Shown here: in pieces, positions 16,050 to 23,924 of the stretch
Layout: each line of letters begins with the position of its first letter
How positions within the stretch are numbered: position 1 is the first letter of the stretch
NCBI GenBank assembly: GCA_017448455.1
Contig: JAFSLL010000031.1
Span: forward strand, 1 to 50,863
Length of the DNA: 50,863 nt
Reading direction: 5' to 3'
Source of the DNA: Oscillospiraceae bacterium
Lineage (GTDB): Bacteria; Bacillota; Clostridia; Oscillospirales; Oscillospiraceae
Program-made: the position numbers and the translations under genes
Notes under the pieces: model-generated
What the model saw: the letters and a program-made list of their open reading frames with translations, nothing else
Told to the model about the DNA's origin: nothing
The model's database searches: none

Positions 16050-17996
16050 TCAGAAGAGCTCGGCTACCAGATCGGTAAACTCCGCGGCATTCTCCAGTTC
16101 GTCACCGGCAGAAATGCCCGCCAGCACGCTGAGGATTTTGGCGAGTTTCCCCGCCTTTTCACGGTCGTTTTCATAAGCCTCGCGCAGGGCCGCAAACGCG
16201 GGATGCTCGGGATTGAGTTCCAGGACGCGTGTCGCGCGCAGGTCGCGGTACTGCTCGCTTGGCCCATAGCGGAAATACCGCTCCATCTCGAGCGTGATAT
16301 TCCCCTCGGTGGTCATGGCGCAGGGTCTGCTCGCCAGACGGTTGGAGAGCTTCACGCGGGAGATGCCCTCGACGGCATTCTCCTTGACGAAGTCGAGAAG
16401 CTCGCGGTTTTCAATATCGCGCTCTTCCGCAGCTTTTTTCTCTTCTTCCGTCTCAAAGCCGAGGTCGTCTGTCACGACGTTCAGGAAGCGCTTGCCGTCC
16501 TGCTCCATCAGAGACTGCAGAACCGCTTCATCCACGGGATGCGTCAGATACAGAAGCTCATAGCCGCGCCGGCGAACTTCCTCACACTGAGGAAGAGCAA
16601 GGGCGTGCTTGAGAGAGTCGGAACTGGCATAATAGATGGCCTTCTGGCTCTCCGGCATGTTCGCGACATATTCCTTAAGGGTAATCTGCTTGTCCTCGGA
16701 GGTCCAAAAGATCAGCAGATCGCGGAGGAAGTCCTTGTAACGGCCATACTCATCGCAGACGCCGGCCTTCAGATCAATGCCGAAGTTCTTGTAGAACGCC
16801 TCATACTTCGGTCTGTCATCGCGCATCAGCTTCTCCAGCTCGCCCTTGATGCGCTTCTCCAGGTTCTGGCCGATGATGCGCAGCTGACGGTCATGCTGCA
16901 GGAGCTCACGGGAGATGTTCAGGGAGAGATCCGGACTGTCCACAACACCCTTGACAAAGCCAAAATACTCATGGACCAGCTTGTCGCACTTCTCCATGAT
17001 CATGACGCCGTTGGAATAGAGGGTGATGCCGCCTTTGTTGTCACCGGTGAAGACATTCTCGTTCTGCTCGCCGGGGACAAAGAGCATCGCTCTGTAAGAT
17101 ACCGCCCCTTCCGCGTTGACACGGACAAGCGCGCAGGGATCCTTGCGGTCGCGATTCTTTTCCTTATACCAGGCGATGCAGTCATCGTCGGTCACTTCAC
17201 TTTTGCTGCGCTGCCAGATGGGCACCATGCTGTTGATGGTTTCGTTCTCCGTCACCATCTTATACTCATAGCGCGGGCTGCCGTCGTCATTCTTTTCCTC
17301 AGATTCGAAGCGCTCCTGGTGCTCGACATCCATGCGGATCGGCCAGCGCACATAGTCGGAATACTTCCTGACCAGCGCCTTGATCTTCCAGACCTCGAGA
17401 TAGGTACCAAAGATCTCCTCGTCGGTGTCGGGCTTGATATGCATAATCACATCAGTGCCCACCGTCTCGCGCTCACAGGGTGCTACGGTGTAGCCGTCCG
17501 CCCCTTTGCTGTTCCAGCGGACGCCTTCCGCCTCGCCGTATTTGCGGCTGATGACGGTCACTTCGTCCGAGACCATAAAGGCGGAGTAGAAGCCGACGCC
17601 AAACTGGCCGATGATGGAAAGATCCTCCGCGCCGTTTCTGTCACTGTCCTCGTTCTCCTCTACCGTCTGTCCCGCGGTCATCTCATTTCTAAAGGCGAAA
17701 GAGCCGCTTTTGGCGATGACGCCAAGGTTCTGCTCGGCTTCCGCCATCGTCATGCCGATGCCGTTATCGCGGATCGTCAGCGTGCGGGCGGTCTTGTCGG
17801 GAATGATATCAATGCGGAAATCACTGCGGTTCATGCCGATGCTGTCATCTGTCAGGGACATGTAGCAAAGCTTGTCGATGGCATCGGACGCATTGGAAAT
17901 AATCTCGCGCAGGAAAATTTCCTTATTGGTGTAAATGGAGTTGATCATCAGGTCCAGCAGACGCTTGGATTCTGCCTTAAACTGTTTTTTTGCCAT
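16050..17996 (-). CDS. htpG: Molecular chaperone HtpG (Hsp90)
   Basis: A 648-residue Hsp90 homologue acting as a cytosolic ATP-driven chaperone dimer. GHKL ATPase motifs: FLREIISNASDA (catalytic Glu and Mg-binding Asn), DNGIGM near residue 80 and GQFGVGFYSAF near 135. Middle-domain landmarks include SREL and a conserved Arg segment (LNISRELLQHDRQLRIIG). An acidic insertion (TVEENEDSDRNGAED) lies in the ATP-lid region. First gene of the htpG-hemW-vanW-metG-secreted-protein run. The promoter is of sigma-A type and no CIRCE is visible, so HrcA control is not indicated here. Confidence 0.95.
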   Translation of the reverse strand: MAKKQFKAESKRLLDLMINSIYTNKEIFLREIISNASDAIDKLCYMSLTDDSIGMNRSDFRIDIIPDKTARTLTIRDNGIGMTMAEAEQNLGVIAKSGSFAFRNEMTAGQTVEENEDSDRNGAEDLSIIGQFGVGFYSAFMVSDEVTVISRKYGEAEGVRWNSKGADGYTVAPCERETVGTDVIMHIKPDTDEEIFGTYLEVWKIKALVRKYSDYVRWPIRMDVEHQERFESEEKNDDGSPRYEYKMVTENETINSMVPIWQRSKSEVTDDDCIAWYKEKNRDRKDPCALVRVNAEGAVSYRAMLFVPGEQNENVFTGDNKGGITLYSNGVMIMEKCDKLVHEYFGFVKGVVDSPDLSLNISRELLQHDRQLRIIGQNLEKRIKGELEKLMRDDRPKYEAFYKNFGIDLKAGVCDEYGRYKDFLRDLLIFWTSEDKQITLKEYVANMPESQKAIYYASSDSLKHALALPQCEEVRRRGYELLYLTHPVDEAVLQSLMEQDGKRFLNVVTDDLGFETEEEKKAAEERDIENRELLDFVKENAVEGISRVKLSNRLASRPCAMTTEGNITLEMERYFRYGPSEQYRDLRATRVLELNPEHPAFAALREAYENDREKAGKLAKILSVLAGISAGDELENAAEFTDLVAELF

Positions 17997-18045
17997 GGTT
18001 GGAAATAACGCCTCCGGTTTCTTTCTAAAAATATCATACCTTGGT

Positions 18046-18074
18046 ATTATAGCCTTTTCTCAGAGGATGTGCAA
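18046..18074 (-). promoter_or_regulatory. Promoter of the htpG operon
   Basis: Minus strand TTGCAC (18074-18069), 17-nt spacer, consensus TATAAT (18051-18046). The leader is about 40 nt and carries GGAGG. Confidence 0.75.
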
Positions 18075-18129
18075 GGCATATTTTAGCCCGGTGACGTGCA
18101 AAATACTTTGCCGGAAAATGAGAAAAATG

Positions 18130-18158
18130 TGGAAAAATCATAAACTCTGCGGTATAAT
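18130..18158 (+). promoter_or_regulatory. Promoter of the DUF937 gene
   Basis: TGGAAA (18130-18135), 17-nt spacer, TATAAT (18153-18158). Confidence 0.65.
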
Positions 18159-18198
18159 ACGGGCAGATCATGCGATAACAACACAATGGAGGTACAAA

Positions 18199-18846
18199 AT
18201 GAATCTGCTAAGTCTTATTCTGAAGTCCCTGCTCACCGATGACACACTGACGGCCCTCGTGAAGAAAACCGGCCTCAGCAAAGCCATCCTGAAGAAGCTG
18301 ATTCCCCTTGCCATTCCCCTGCTCATCAAGTTCATGACCAGCAACGCGTCCTCCCAGGCCGGCGCGCTCTCCCTCCTCAACGCGCTCGGACAGCACACCA
18401 ACAAGAAGAGCCTTGCCGATCAGATCACCGAAGCGGACGCCGAAGACGGCTCCAGGATTCTCGGCCATATCTTCGGCGGGCAGTCCGACGCGGTTGTGAA
18501 CAGCCTCGCGCAGCAGTCCGGTGTCAGCAGCCAGAATGTCAGCCATGTTTTAGCGGAAATCGCCCCTGCTGTCCTGAGCAGCCTTTCCGCGGCAAACAGC
18601 ACCGCTTCCTCCGCCAAGGTTGACCTCAGCGACGGTCTTGATCTTTCCGAGCTGATGACCCTCTTCGGAGGCGCAGCCCAGAGCCAGTCTGCAGGCAACA
18701 ACATGCTCTCCAGCCTCCTCGGCGGCAGCAGCAGTCTGGGCGGCGGTCTGTTCGGCTCCCTGCTCGGCGCGACCGCGCAGCAGGCGGACAACGACGCTTC
18801 TGTGAACGGCACGCAGCTGCTGAGCCTTCTCTCCGCTCTGAAGTAA
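18199..18846 (+). CDS. DUF937 (YidB-like) protein
   Basis: A 215-residue soluble protein of the DUF937/YidB type; function unknown. The N-terminal half is helical (LILKSLLTDDTLTALVKKTGL, LIPLAIPLLIKFM). The diagnostic block is ILGHIFGGQSDAVVNSLAQQSGVSSQNVSHVLAEIAPAVLSSL. The C-terminal third is low-complexity Ser/Gly/Leu (SLLGGSSSLGGGLFGSLLG). An upstream in-frame ATG (17935) would read through the promoter. The ATG at 18199 directly follows TGGAGGTACAAA and is certainly the start. Monocistronic, with its own promoter and terminator. Confidence 0.85.
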   Translation: MNLLSLILKSLLTDDTLTALVKKTGLSKAILKKLIPLAIPLLIKFMTSNASSQAGALSLLNALGQHTNKKSLADQITEADAEDGSRILGHIFGGQSDAVVNSLAQQSGVSSQNVSHVLAEIAPAVLSSLSAANSTASSAKVDLSDGLDLSELMTLFGGAAQSQSAGNNMLSSLLGGSSSLGGGLFGSLLGATAQQADNDASVNGTQLLSLLSALK

Positions 18847-18861
18847 GCTTTCATACCGGAT

Positions 18862-18900
18862 AAAAATGACGGGTGGTCGAAGAAACCATCCGTCATTTTT
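18862..18900. terminator. Bidirectional terminator
   Basis: Arms 18862-18877 and 18885-18900 pair over 16 positions with one G-T wobble. A-tract before and T-tract after serve both strands, between the convergent DUF937 and mscS genes. Confidence 0.88.
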
Positions 18901-18917
18901 ATTCTGTCAGCGATGCC

Positions 18918-19712
18918 TTATTTCTTGTCAATCACATGGACATTGACGTGCGCGTAGGACATGGGAACACCCTTCTCCTTAAAGCTCTCCCGGACATTCT
19001 CGTTCAGGTTGAAATGGACATCCCAGTAATCGGCGCCCTTGCACCATACGCGGACAATGTACTGCACAACGCTCTCCTTGTATTCGCCCAGACGGACAAA
19101 GGGAGCCGGATCCATCAGGATCTTTTCATCCTTACCGATGGCATCCATGATTGCGGCTTTGACATCTTCTGTCGCAGCATCATAGGAAGTGCAGAAGGTC
19201 ATATCGACGCGGCGGAGCGGCTCATGGCTGTAGTTGTTGACACTCGAGCCGCAGATATCACTATTGGGAATGCTGATGGCGACGTTATCCAGAGAATCCA
19301 GCTGCGTGTAGAAGAGGCCGACCGTTTTCACGATGCCGGCTTTCCCCGCAACTTCGACATAATCGCCCGCCTGGAAGGGCTTGGTCACCAGAAGGGTCAG
19401 GCCGGAAAAGAGGTTGCTCAGAATATTCTGAACCGAGAGGGAAAGGGCCAGGCCGGCGATGCTGATCAGGGCCACCATGGACGAAGTCGGAATCCCCAGC
19501 GCGCCCGCAACAATGATCACGGTAAGCAGCCAAAGCAGAATCTTTGCCGCAGAACGGATGAAGCCTTTCAAAGTGCCGTCGAGTTTGGTCGCACGTTCCA
19601 GAAGCTTGTCTACCAGCTTCATCAGAAGCTTCATGGCAATCAGGCAGACAAGAAAAGTCAGAACCGCGCCGAGGACGGTAGTAAGTGCCATTGGACCGAT
19701 TGATGCTGTCAT
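18918..19712 (-). CDS. mscS: Small-conductance mechanosensitive channel, MscS family
   Basis: A 264-residue membrane channel that opens under osmotic downshock. About three N-terminal transmembrane segments. The pore-lining helix and following beta-domain show the MscS signature: ALSLSVQNILSNLFSGL, then LVTKPFQAGDYVEV and the loop SIPNSDI. The C-terminal cytoplasmic domain (about 160-264) is complete. The start follows AGGAGGTACTATCC. Its 5' end lies 40 nt behind the ruvX stop, so it may be read from the ruvX promoter. A weak -10 (TATAAT in the intergene) could add a private start. Confidence 0.9.
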   Translation of the reverse strand: MTASIGPMALTTVLGAVLTFLVCLIAMKLLMKLVDKLLERATKLDGTLKGFIRSAAKILLWLLTVIIVAGALGIPTSSMVALISIAGLALSLSVQNILSNLFSGLTLLVTKPFQAGDYVEVAGKAGIVKTVGLFYTQLDSLDNVAISIPNSDICGSSVNNYSHEPLRRVDMTFCTSYDAATEDVKAAIMDAIGKDEKILMDPAPFVRLGEYKESVVQYIVRVWCKGADYWDVHFNLNENVRESFKEKGVPMSYAHVNVHVIDKK

Positions 19713-19752
19713 GGATAGTACCTCCTAAAAATGAATAATTATAAGGTTGTCC

Positions 19753-20166
19753 TTATTTGGATACACTGCCGAGATAGGATTCCAGAATCAGACTTGCCGC
19801 CACCGCGTCGACCGTTGCCCGGTGCTTCTTCTCCCGCTTCCCGTTCGCGTGGAGAATGGCATGCGCCTCAACACTGCTGCGACGCTCATCCCAGAGGATC
19901 ACCTCCGGCGCGCCCCGCTCCAGCAGGGCGCCGCGGAACTGCCGGCTCTTCTCCGCGCGCGGACCTTCGCTGCCGTCCATGTTTTTCGGCAGGCCGAGCA
20001 CGAGCTTTTCAACCCCGCGCCGCGTCGCTTCCGCACAGATGGTATCTGCCAGCCGGTCCATGTTCCACTCGCGAACCGTCCAAGCTTCCCCGCAGAGCAG
20101 GCCAAGCGGATCCGATACCGCCAATCCGGTCCGTTCATCACCGAGATCGATCGCCAAAACGCGCAG
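19753..20166 (-). CDS. ruvX: RuvX/YqgF, putative pre-16S rRNA nuclease / Holliday junction resolvase, probable CTG start
   Basis: A 137-residue RNase H-fold protein that helps mature the 16S rRNA 5' end; resolvase activity is proposed for some homologues. Motifs: LAIDLGDERTGLAVSD at the N-terminus (first catalytic Asp), LVLGLPKNMDGSEGPRAEK in the middle, WDERRSSVEA and a C-terminal VDAVAASLILE. The reading frame is open far upstream, but family proteins start MRxLAxD. That Met falls on CTG at 20166-20164. A textbook AAAGGAGG SD (20182-20175) lies 8 nt before it. The only nearby in-frame ATG (20196) coincides with the predicted transcription start. CTG is thus the best start. Confidence 0.9.
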   Translation of the reverse strand: MRVLAIDLGDERTGLAVSDPLGLLCGEAWTVREWNMDRLADTICAEATRRGVEKLVLGLPKNMDGSEGPRAEKSRQFRGALLERGAPEVILWDERRSSVEAHAILHANGKREKKHRATVDAVAASLILESYLGSVSK

Positions 20167-20202
20167 AAAGCACTCCTCCTTTGATCCTCTTCTCATAAAA
20201 TT

Positions 20203-20231
20203 ATGATACCATGAATACGGAAACACTGCAA
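20203..20231 (-). promoter_or_regulatory. Promoter of ruvX
   Basis: Minus strand TTGCAG (20231-20226), 17-nt spacer, TATCAT (20208-20203). Start site near 20196, giving a ~30-nt leader before the CTG start. Confidence 0.65.
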
Positions 20232-20264
20232 GGAAGAATTCTCGATTATGAATAATTATTTTTC

Positions 20265-20292
20265 TTGACTTTCTCTGTGTTTCGACTATAAT
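20265..20292 (+). promoter_or_regulatory. Promoter of the rpsF operon
   Basis: TTGACT (20265-20270), 16-nt spacer, TATAAT (20287-20292). Confidence 0.75.
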
Positions 20293-20298
20293 AGTATG

Positions 20299-20343
20299 GC
20301 CTGCGCATGCAGGCAAATCCTTGCTCCCGACCCGATCGGGGGC
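20299..20343 (+). promoter_or_regulatory. rpsF leader with two hairpins (candidate S6:S18 autoregulatory RNA)
   Basis: Directly after the promoter are a 6-bp perfect stem (20299-20304/20309-20314) and a second ~8-bp stem GCUCCCGA/UCGGGGGC (20323-20330/20336-20343) with loop CCCGA. Leaders of rpsF operons often bind the S6:S18 pair through a CCG-containing element. I infer such a role from position and the CCGA sequences; I have not matched the consensus. Confidence 0.45.
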
Positions 20344-20368
20344 CAAATGACCATAAGGAGGTGCAACC

Positions 20369-20665
20369 ATGGCAAAAGCAAGCGAAAAGTACGAAGTAAT
20401 GTACATCATCAATCCCAACTTCTCCGAGGAGGAGACCGCGGCGGTTGTTGAGAAGTTCAAGGCACTTGTGGAAGCAAATGGTACGCTGGAGGAATTGGAG
20501 GAAATGGGCAAGCGCAAACTCGCCTATGAAATCAACTATATCTCCGAAGGCTACTATGTGCTGATGAAGTTCACGAGCGGCCCCGAGTTCCCCGCTGAGC
20601 TCGACCGTATCCTCGGGATCACCGACGGTATTCTTCGCCGCCTGATCACCCTGCGTGCGGAATAA
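20369..20665 (+). CDS. rpsF: 30S ribosomal protein S6
   Basis: A 98-residue small-subunit protein that forms a heterodimer with S18 on the platform. Family features: YEVMYIINPNFSEEE at the N-terminus, a central EEMGKRKLAYEINYISEGYYV, and C-terminal LDRILGITDGILRRL. Length is normal. The start follows ATAAGGAGGTGCAACC. First gene of rpsF-ssb-rpsR; 12 nt separate it from ssb. Confidence 0.97.
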   Translation: MAKASEKYEVMYIINPNFSEEETAAVVEKFKALVEANGTLEELEEMGKRKLAYEINYISEGYYVLMKFTSGPEFPAELDRILGITDGILRRLITLRAE

Positions 20666-20677
20666 GGAGGACGGACC

Positions 20678-21160
20678 ATGCTGAATCACATTGTGATTAT
20701 GGGCCGCCTCACCCGTGACCCGGATCTGCGCACCACACAGTCCGGCGTCAATGTCGCGTCCTTCACTGTCGCTGTTGACCGCGATTTCGGCGGCCGCGAT
20801 GGCGGTGAGCGTCAGACGGATTTCTTTGATGTCTCCGCATGGCGTCAGACCGGCGAGTTTGTCAGCAAGTATTTCCGCAAGGGCAGTATGATTGTGGTTT
20901 CCGGCCGCATGCAGTCCCGGAAGTATCAGGACCGCGACGGAAACAACCGCACTGCGTGGGATGTCCAGGCCGACAACGTCTATTTCGGCGATTCCAAGCG
21001 TGACAATGACGCGCAGGGCAGTTTCGGTTCCGGCAGCTTCAGCGCTCCCGCGTCCGGGAATTACGGAAATCGTGACAGCGGAAGACCCGCTGCCGCCGCT
21101 CCGCAGATTGCTCCCAATCCTTTCGAGGATCTTGAGGACGACGGCGACCTGCCGTTTTAA
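20678..21160 (+). CDS. ssb: Single-stranded DNA-binding protein
   Basis: A 160-residue SSB that coats single-stranded DNA as a tetramer. OB-fold at about 1-108 (MLNHIVIMGRLTRDPDLRTT, FDVSAWRQTGEFVSKYFRKG, VSGRMQSRKYQDRDG). A Gly/Ser/Pro-rich disordered linker follows, then the acidic tip EDDGDLPF that recruits partner proteins. The start has GGAGGACGGACC upstream. Middle gene of the rpsF operon. Confidence 0.96.
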   Translation: MLNHIVIMGRLTRDPDLRTTQSGVNVASFTVAVDRDFGGRDGGERQTDFFDVSAWRQTGEFVSKYFRKGSMIVVSGRMQSRKYQDRDGNNRTAWDVQADNVYFGDSKRDNDAQGSFGSGSFSAPASGNYGNRDSGRPAAAAPQIAPNPFEDLEDDGDLPF

Positions 21161-21161
21161 G

Positions 21162-21188
21162 TCAAAAGCAAACACCGTCTGCTTTTGA
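21162..21188 (+). other. 9-bp inverted repeat between ssb and rpsR
   Basis: TCAAAAGCA (21162-21170) and TGCTTTTGA (21180-21188). No T-run follows, so read-through to rpsR is expected. It may modulate rpsR output or mRNA stability in the 102-nt gap. Confidence 0.45.
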
Positions 21189-21262
21189 GGGCGATATTCC
21201 ATCTAATTCAGGACTTTTTCAATCGTCTAACTCTATTACTCTAAAAAGGAGGTTTCTGAACA

Positions 21263-21502
21263 GTGCCTTTTGATAAGAACAACCCCAAGACCCGCCGCCG
21301 CAGAAAGGTTTGCCAGTTCTGCGCGGACAAGGCCACTTTTATTGATTATAAGGATACCGCGAAGCTTCGCCGCTTCCTTTCCGAGCGCAGCAAGATTCTT
21401 CCCCGCCGTACCACCGGCACCTGCGCCATGCATCAGCGTCAGCTGACCGAGGCGATCAAGCGCGCCAGACAGGTCGCTCTTCTGCCTTACGTCACGGATT
21501 AA
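21263..21502 (+). CDS. rpsR: 30S ribosomal protein S18
   Basis: A 79-residue small-subunit protein, partner of S6. It starts with GTG (21263), 10 nt after a strong AAAAAGGAGG. Motifs: [32 protein letters not shown] and [11 protein letters not shown]. It keeps four potential zinc ligands (Cys17, Cys20, Cys54, His57), so this is the zinc-binding C+ form. Many genomes encode a zinc-free paralogue elsewhere, which cannot be judged here. Last gene of the operon. Confidence 0.96.
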   Translation: MPFDKNNPKTRRRRKVCQFCADKATFIDYKDTAKLRRFLSERSKILPRRTTGTCAMHQRQLTEAIKRARQVALLPYVTD

Positions 21503-21517
21503 TTCAAGTTATGACAG

Positions 21518-21548
21518 AACCTCTGCCAAAAGGCAGAGGTTCTTTTTT
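21518..21548 (+). terminator. Terminator of the rpsF operon
   Basis: Perfect 10-bp stem AACCTCTGCC/GGCAGAGGTT (21518-21527, 21532-21541) with AAAA loop, followed by CTTTTTT. Confidence 0.93.
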
Positions 21549-21550
21549 CA

Positions 21551-22375
21551 TCAGTATTTGAAGTCCGGCATGTAGTGCTTATAGAATTCTTCGTAGCAGA
21601 TGCCCTTATCCATGATGTATTTGGCCGCTTCAATGCCGATATACCGGTAATGCCAGGGTTCATCCCATCCGGTCAGCAGCAGCTTTCTGGTCGGGTAGCG
21701 CTTAATGAAGCCATATTCCGCGCAGTGCGCATCCAGCCACGCGAAGAACTCCTGATCCATGTTGTCATAGCCGGGGTTCTGGTTTCGCTGACGGTCCCAG
21801 ATATCGACCGCCAGTCCAAGCTGATGCTCACTGCTGCCGGGGTACATGGTAATGGATTTTGCCCGCTCCGCCGCTTCCTGATAGCGCGGATCCATATAGT
21901 CCGTGATCCCGTACATTTCCCAGGCGATGCTGCTGGTTTTCGCGTTGAACATCTGCGTCTGATAGGAGTAGGTCCGGTAAGCGGCCGAAACATAGGGCGT
22001 AAAGCCCGCATCCTCCGCCGCGTGAAGCATCGCGTTCAGATACGGCAGCGCGTCAACATCGAACATCATGAATTTCGTCCCGTCAATGATCCCGCAGACA
22101 GGCTCAAAGGAAGACGGGAGCAGGTTCTCCGTGTCGTCATTGACCATACGGTACTGCGCCTGGGTGATGTCGATATCCGGCCAGTCGTCTTCTACAACTT
22201 CGGGCGTGGGTGTGGCATTGGGATCAATGACACTGTAGCTGTCGCTGTGGATATAGGCACCGTCCATGCCGCCGAAAATGATATCCGTTTTATTCTGCGC
22301 GCGGGAAACCACAATCCCCGACAGCGCCAGCAGAAGCACTGCCATGCACAGCAGCCAGATTACTTTTTGACGCAA
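21551..22375 (-). CDS. D,D-carboxypeptidase, VanY/M15 family, membrane-anchored
   Basis: A 274-residue peptidase predicted to trim the terminal D-Ala from peptidoglycan stems, or a related M15 activity. One N-terminal transmembrane segment, then a spacer (about 30-80). The M15B catalytic domain shows SAAYRTYSYQ, the zinc motif SEHQLGLAVDI (SxHxxGxAxD, about 182-192) and a second motif DEPWHYRYIG. The TTG at 22375-22373 is the likely start: GGAGGT lies 6 nt upstream. The ATG at 22414 would need translation through this SD. It has its own promoter. Not linked here to vancomycin-resistance genes. Confidence 0.88.
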   Translation of the reverse strand: MRQKVIWLLCMAVLLLALSGIVVSRAQNKTDIIFGGMDGAYIHSDSYSVIDPNATPTPEVVEDDWPDIDITQAQYRMVNDDTENLLPSSFEPVCGIIDGTKFMMFDVDALPYLNAMLHAAEDAGFTPYVSAAYRTYSYQTQMFNAKTSSIAWEMYGITDYMDPRYQEAAERAKSITMYPGSSEHQLGLAVDIWDRQRNQNPGYDNMDQEFFAWLDAHCAEYGFIKRYPTRKLLLTGWDEPWHYRYIGIEAAKYIMDKGICYEEFYKHYMPDFKY

Positions 22376-22427
22376 AGCCTCACCTCCTCTGTTTCCATAG
22401 AACGTTTTGCGCAATTTACAAGACCGT

Positions 22428-22456
22428 ATTTTACACTACTGCCGGCCCTGTTTCAA
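22428..22456 (-). promoter_or_regulatory. Promoter of the VanY-type peptidase gene
   Basis: Minus strand TTGAAA (22456-22451), 17-nt spacer, TAAAAT (22433-22428). The leader to the TTG is about 45 nt. Confidence 0.65.
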
Positions 22457-22483
22457 GAAAAATCCGTGAATTCTGCGGCGCGC

Positions 22484-23248
22484 TCAGTTCGGGATGCGGA
22501 ACAGAGTCTGACCGTTGGCATCCGTCAACGCCGCGAATTCGTCCGGGTCCATTTCTTTGATCTCTGCCGCCTTCTGACAGATGAACCGCAGATTGGAAGG
22601 ATCATTCCGCTTTCCCCGCATCGGAACCGGTGAGAGGTAAGGGCTGTCCGTCTCCAGCAGAATGCGTTCCGCCGGACAGATCCGCAGAACCTCAATCGCT
22701 TTCTTTGCATTTTTATAGGTAATCGGGCCGTCAAAGCCCAGGTACCAGCCCATGCGAAGCAGCTCCGAAGCCATCTCCGCGCTTCCGGAGTAACAGTGAA
22801 ACACGCCGCGAAGGCCAGGATACTGCCGGACAATGGCAAGACAGTCGCCGTGTGCCTCCCGGTCGTGAACAATGACGGGAAGATCCGCTTCCCTTGCCCA
22901 GGATAGTTGCCTGTGAAAAAGCGTCTTCTGCTCTTCCCTGTGGCTGTCATCCCAGTAATAATCCAGTCCGATCTCTCCAACCGCCCGGCACTTCGGATGC
23001 GCGGCAAGTGTCTGCAGCTGAAGAAAGGCTTCCTCAGTGAACTTATCCAGTTCTTCCGGATGGAAACCGGCCGCAAAATAGACAAAATCCGCCTGTTCCG
23101 AGATTTCAGCCGCTTTCTGACTGCTCTCCAGGTCACAGCCGGGATCCAGCACAAAGCGGATCCTCTCAGCGCGCAGCCTGCTCAGAAGCTGCGCGCGGTC
23201 CGTATCAAAAGCCTCATCATCCAGATGCGCGTGCGTGTCGAAGAACAT
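22484..23248 (-). CDS. tatD: TatD family metal-dependent DNase
   Basis: A 254-residue TIM-barrel hydrolase of the TatD/YcfH group (3'-5' exonuclease or DNA repair roles in homologues). Metal ligands: FDTHAHLDD at the N-terminus, AVGEIGLDYYWD (Glu), PVIVHDREAH, FHCYSGS, and the terminal LLETDSPYLSP. Length is normal. The ORF continues upstream, but ATG 23248 follows CAGGAGGAGAGCC and begins at the conserved barrel strand. It has its own promoter, overlapping the end of the hsp20 terminator. Confidence 0.94.
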   Translation of the reverse strand: MFFDTHAHLDDEAFDTDRAQLLSRLRAERIRFVLDPGCDLESSQKAAEISEQADFVYFAAGFHPEELDKFTEEAFLQLQTLAAHPKCRAVGEIGLDYYWDDSHREEQKTLFHRQLSWAREADLPVIVHDREAHGDCLAIVRQYPGLRGVFHCYSGSAEMASELLRMGWYLGFDGPITYKNAKKAIEVLRICPAERILLETDSPYLSPVPMRGKRNDPSNLRFICQKAAEIKEMDPDEFAALTDANGQTLFRIPN

Positions 23249-23278
23249 GGCTCTCCTCCTGTCTGACGGATGTTCCTG

Positions 23279-23307
23279 ATCATAGCACAATATCCCTGAT
23301 CCTGCAA
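23279..23307 (-). promoter_or_regulatory. Promoter of tatD
   Basis: Minus strand TTGCAG (23307-23302), 17-nt spacer, TATGAT (23284-23279). Confidence 0.65.
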
Positions 23308-23341
23308 CAGAAAAGGCCGCCCGAAGGCGGCCTTTTCTGTT
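23306..23341 (-). terminator. Terminator of hsp20
   Basis: Perfect 16-bp stem (23306-23321/23326-23341). In the minus-strand RNA the loop is UUCG closed by C-G, an extra-stable tetraloop, and the distal arm is CCTTTTCTGTT. Confidence 0.92.
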
Positions 23342-23357
23342 GCTGACTATTCTCTGT

Positions 23358-23795
23358 TTACTTGATTTCCAGCCTTCTGCTGGCAGGAACCGTTTCCACC
23401 TTCTTGGGCATGGTGAGCTTCAGGACACCGTCCGTATAGGCGGCTTCAATGCCGTCCACGTTGATGCCGGAGACGTCGAAGCTGCGGCTGTAGGAACCGT
23501 AGAAACGCTCTCTCTTGACAAAGTTCTTCTGGTTATCCTCGTTCTCCATTTTCCGCTCGGCAGAGATGGTCAGGCAATCGTTCTCAATATCGATTTTGAT
23601 GTCATCCTTGTTGAAGCCGGGAAGCTCCGCATCCAGGACGAAAGCATCACCGGTATCGGTCACATCCGTGCGGAAGCTGGACACAACCGGCTGGCTGCTG
23701 CCAAAGAAGCTGCGCTCCATCTCATCAAACATCCGGAACGGATCATAGGCACTCATTCTGTGGCCTCTGCGATCAAAAGGAATCAGTTCAAACAT
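23358..23795 (-). CDS. Small heat-shock protein, Hsp20/alpha-crystallin family
   Basis: A 145-residue ATP-independent holdase that binds unfolding proteins. It shows the Clostridial Hsp18/Hsp20 layout: MFELIPFDRRG then a short N-terminal arm with FRMFDEMERSFFG. The alpha-crystallin domain (about 45-135) carries DTGDAFVLDAELPGFNKDDI and RFYGSYSRSFDVSGINVDGIE. TDGVLKLTMPKK and a short basic tail follow. An upstream ATG (23810) is in frame; 23795 has TTGGAGGTATATATC and matches family starts. A perfect CIRCE element lies about 130 bp upstream, indicating HrcA repression. Own strong terminator. Confidence 0.93.
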   Translation of the reverse strand: MFELIPFDRRGHRMSAYDPFRMFDEMERSFFGSSQPVVSSFRTDVTDTGDAFVLDAELPGFNKDDIKIDIENDCLTISAERKMENEDNQKNFVKRERFYGSYSRSFDVSGINVDGIEAAYTDGVLKLTMPKKVETVPASRRLEIK

Positions 23796-23880
23796 GATAT
23801 ATACCTCCAATTATTTCATTACACTTTATTTGTGAAGCTATTCATTTCTTTCGCTTCATTGTGTATATAAAATATCATAC

Positions 23881-23912
23881 AATTATGAACGATTCCTCTA
23901 TAAATTATGAAC
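23881..23912. repeat. Direct repeats AATTATGAAC upstream of hsp20
   Basis: AATTATGAAC occurs at 23881-23890 and 23903-23912, exactly 22 bp apart, or about two helical turns. Both lie between the CIRCE and the hsp20 start and could be a second regulator's site. Confidence 0.55.
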
Positions 23913-23924
23913 TAAATATGAATA

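Noticed and set aside
15999-18008. A long open frame (669 codons) on the plus strand across htpG
   Set aside because: It is antisense to htpG, which has full Hsp90 motifs, SD and promoter. High GC content keeps the opposite frame open. Same reasoning for the long frames antisense to metG, vanW/hemW, the LysM gene and carB.
17997-18074. HrcA/CIRCE control of htpG
   Set aside because: No TTAGCACTC-N9-GAGTGCTAA near the htpG promoter; only the hsp20 region has it.
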